A stretch of DNA of 6,414 nt from Deltaproteobacteria bacterium (GTDB taxonomy: Bacteria > Desulfobacterota > Desulfobacteria > Desulfobacterales > UBA11574). Below, piece after piece: positions 6,254-6,414 of the stretch. Every line of letters starts with the position of its first letter. Positions within the stretch are counted from its first letter, which is position 1. The stretch spans positions 1 through 6,414 of the forward strand of contig JAFCZV010000329.1 in the NCBI GenBank assembly GCA_019314155.1, read 5' to 3'. Made by a program: the position numbers and the translations under genes. Below the pieces are notes generated by a model. That model had not been told where the DNA came from. It saw nothing but the letters and a program-made list of their open reading frames with translations, and searched no databases.

Positions 6254-6414
6254 ATGAATCCAACAAGATTAATCATTGTGGCTGTGGGAGGGCAGGGAAA
6301 TCTTCTGGCCTCCAAGGTTATCGGAGAATCCGCACTTCTTGCGGATGTCCCGGTTCGCATGAGTGAAATACACGGTATGGCCCAGAGGGGCGGCGTGGTT
6401 GAAAGCAGCATTGT
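6254..6414 (+). CDS. iorB: Indolepyruvate:ferredoxin oxidoreductase, beta subunit, partial at the 3' end
   Basis: N-terminal 53 residues of the small subunit that partners IorA. It belongs to the pyruvate/ketoisovalerate oxidoreductase gamma-type domain family. Visible motifs are the glycine-rich VAVGGQGNLLASKVIGESAL region (residues 9-28) and SEIHGMAQRGGVVESS (37-52), the second of which is nearly diagnostic for IorB and its relatives. The ATG at 6254 fits the family N-terminus; an in-frame stop at 6209-6211 and the absence of other start codons between rule out a longer version. The ribosome-binding site is weak (GGACGG at 6241-6246 is the nearest purine-rich match). The gene runs off the right edge, so its length and any fusion cannot be judged. 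It lies 122 nt after iorA and probably shares its transcript. Confidence 0.94.
   Translation, partial: MNPTRLIIVAVGGQGNLLASKVIGESALLADVPVRMSEIHGMAQRGGVVESSI

Noticed and set aside
1..6414. A previously undescribed multigene system
   Set aside because: All six genes belong to known housekeeping or metabolic families, and no unknown ORF, repeat array, mobile element or unusual gene cluster is visible.

Overview
This 6.4-kb window looks like an ordinary chromosomal stretch from an anaerobic Gram-negative bacterium. My best guess is a sulfate-reducing-type deltaproteobacterium (Desulfobacterota). The reasons are an AmpG muropeptide permease (Gram-negative peptidoglycan recycling), a GTP-type PEP carboxykinase, an oxygen-sensitive indolepyruvate:ferredoxin oxidoreductase, and moderate GC with AT-rich gaps. 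The lineage is an inference; no rRNA or marker gene is present.

Layout: four genes lie on the minus strand and two on the plus strand, diverging from a 275-bp regulatory gap at 4000-4274. Reading leftwards from the gap, the minus-strand genes are rdgB (XTP/dITP pyrophosphatase, GTG start), a short FMN nitroreductase-family protein, pckG (GTP-dependent PEP carboxykinase) and ampG (cut by the left window edge). Reading rightwards, the plus-strand genes are iorA (complete) and iorB (cut by the right edge), the two subunits of indolepyruvate:ferredoxin oxidoreductase. No mobile element, CRISPR array, tRNA or rRNA was seen.

Several points are less ordinary. (1) The 3' end of pckG is broken. The reading frame leaves the family sequence after Asn-Leu-Pro (residues 567-569) and ends in an unrelated 34-residue tail, while the true C-terminal helices continue in another frame at 840-655. 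The junction also seems to lack roughly 15-20 residues that relatives have, so a small deletion that is not a multiple of three, or an assembly error, is likely. (2) ampG probably starts at a TTG that overlaps the original pckG stop, which suggests former translational coupling. (3) The first Fe-S motif of IorA has His where the second Cys of a standard CxxCxxC motif would be. (4) A hairpin followed by six T's lies between iorA and iorB and resembles a leaky terminator. (5) The divergent gap holds well-formed sigma70-like promoters in both directions, one with a palindrome filling its spacer.

Functionally, IorAB oxidatively decarboxylates aryl-2-oxoacids from aromatic amino acids to aryl-acetyl-CoA, delivering electrons to ferredoxin. 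PckG links oxaloacetate and PEP, RdgB cleans the nucleotide pool, and AmpG imports cell-wall fragments. These are housekeeping or central-metabolic roles. Nothing in the window points to an undescribed multigene system.
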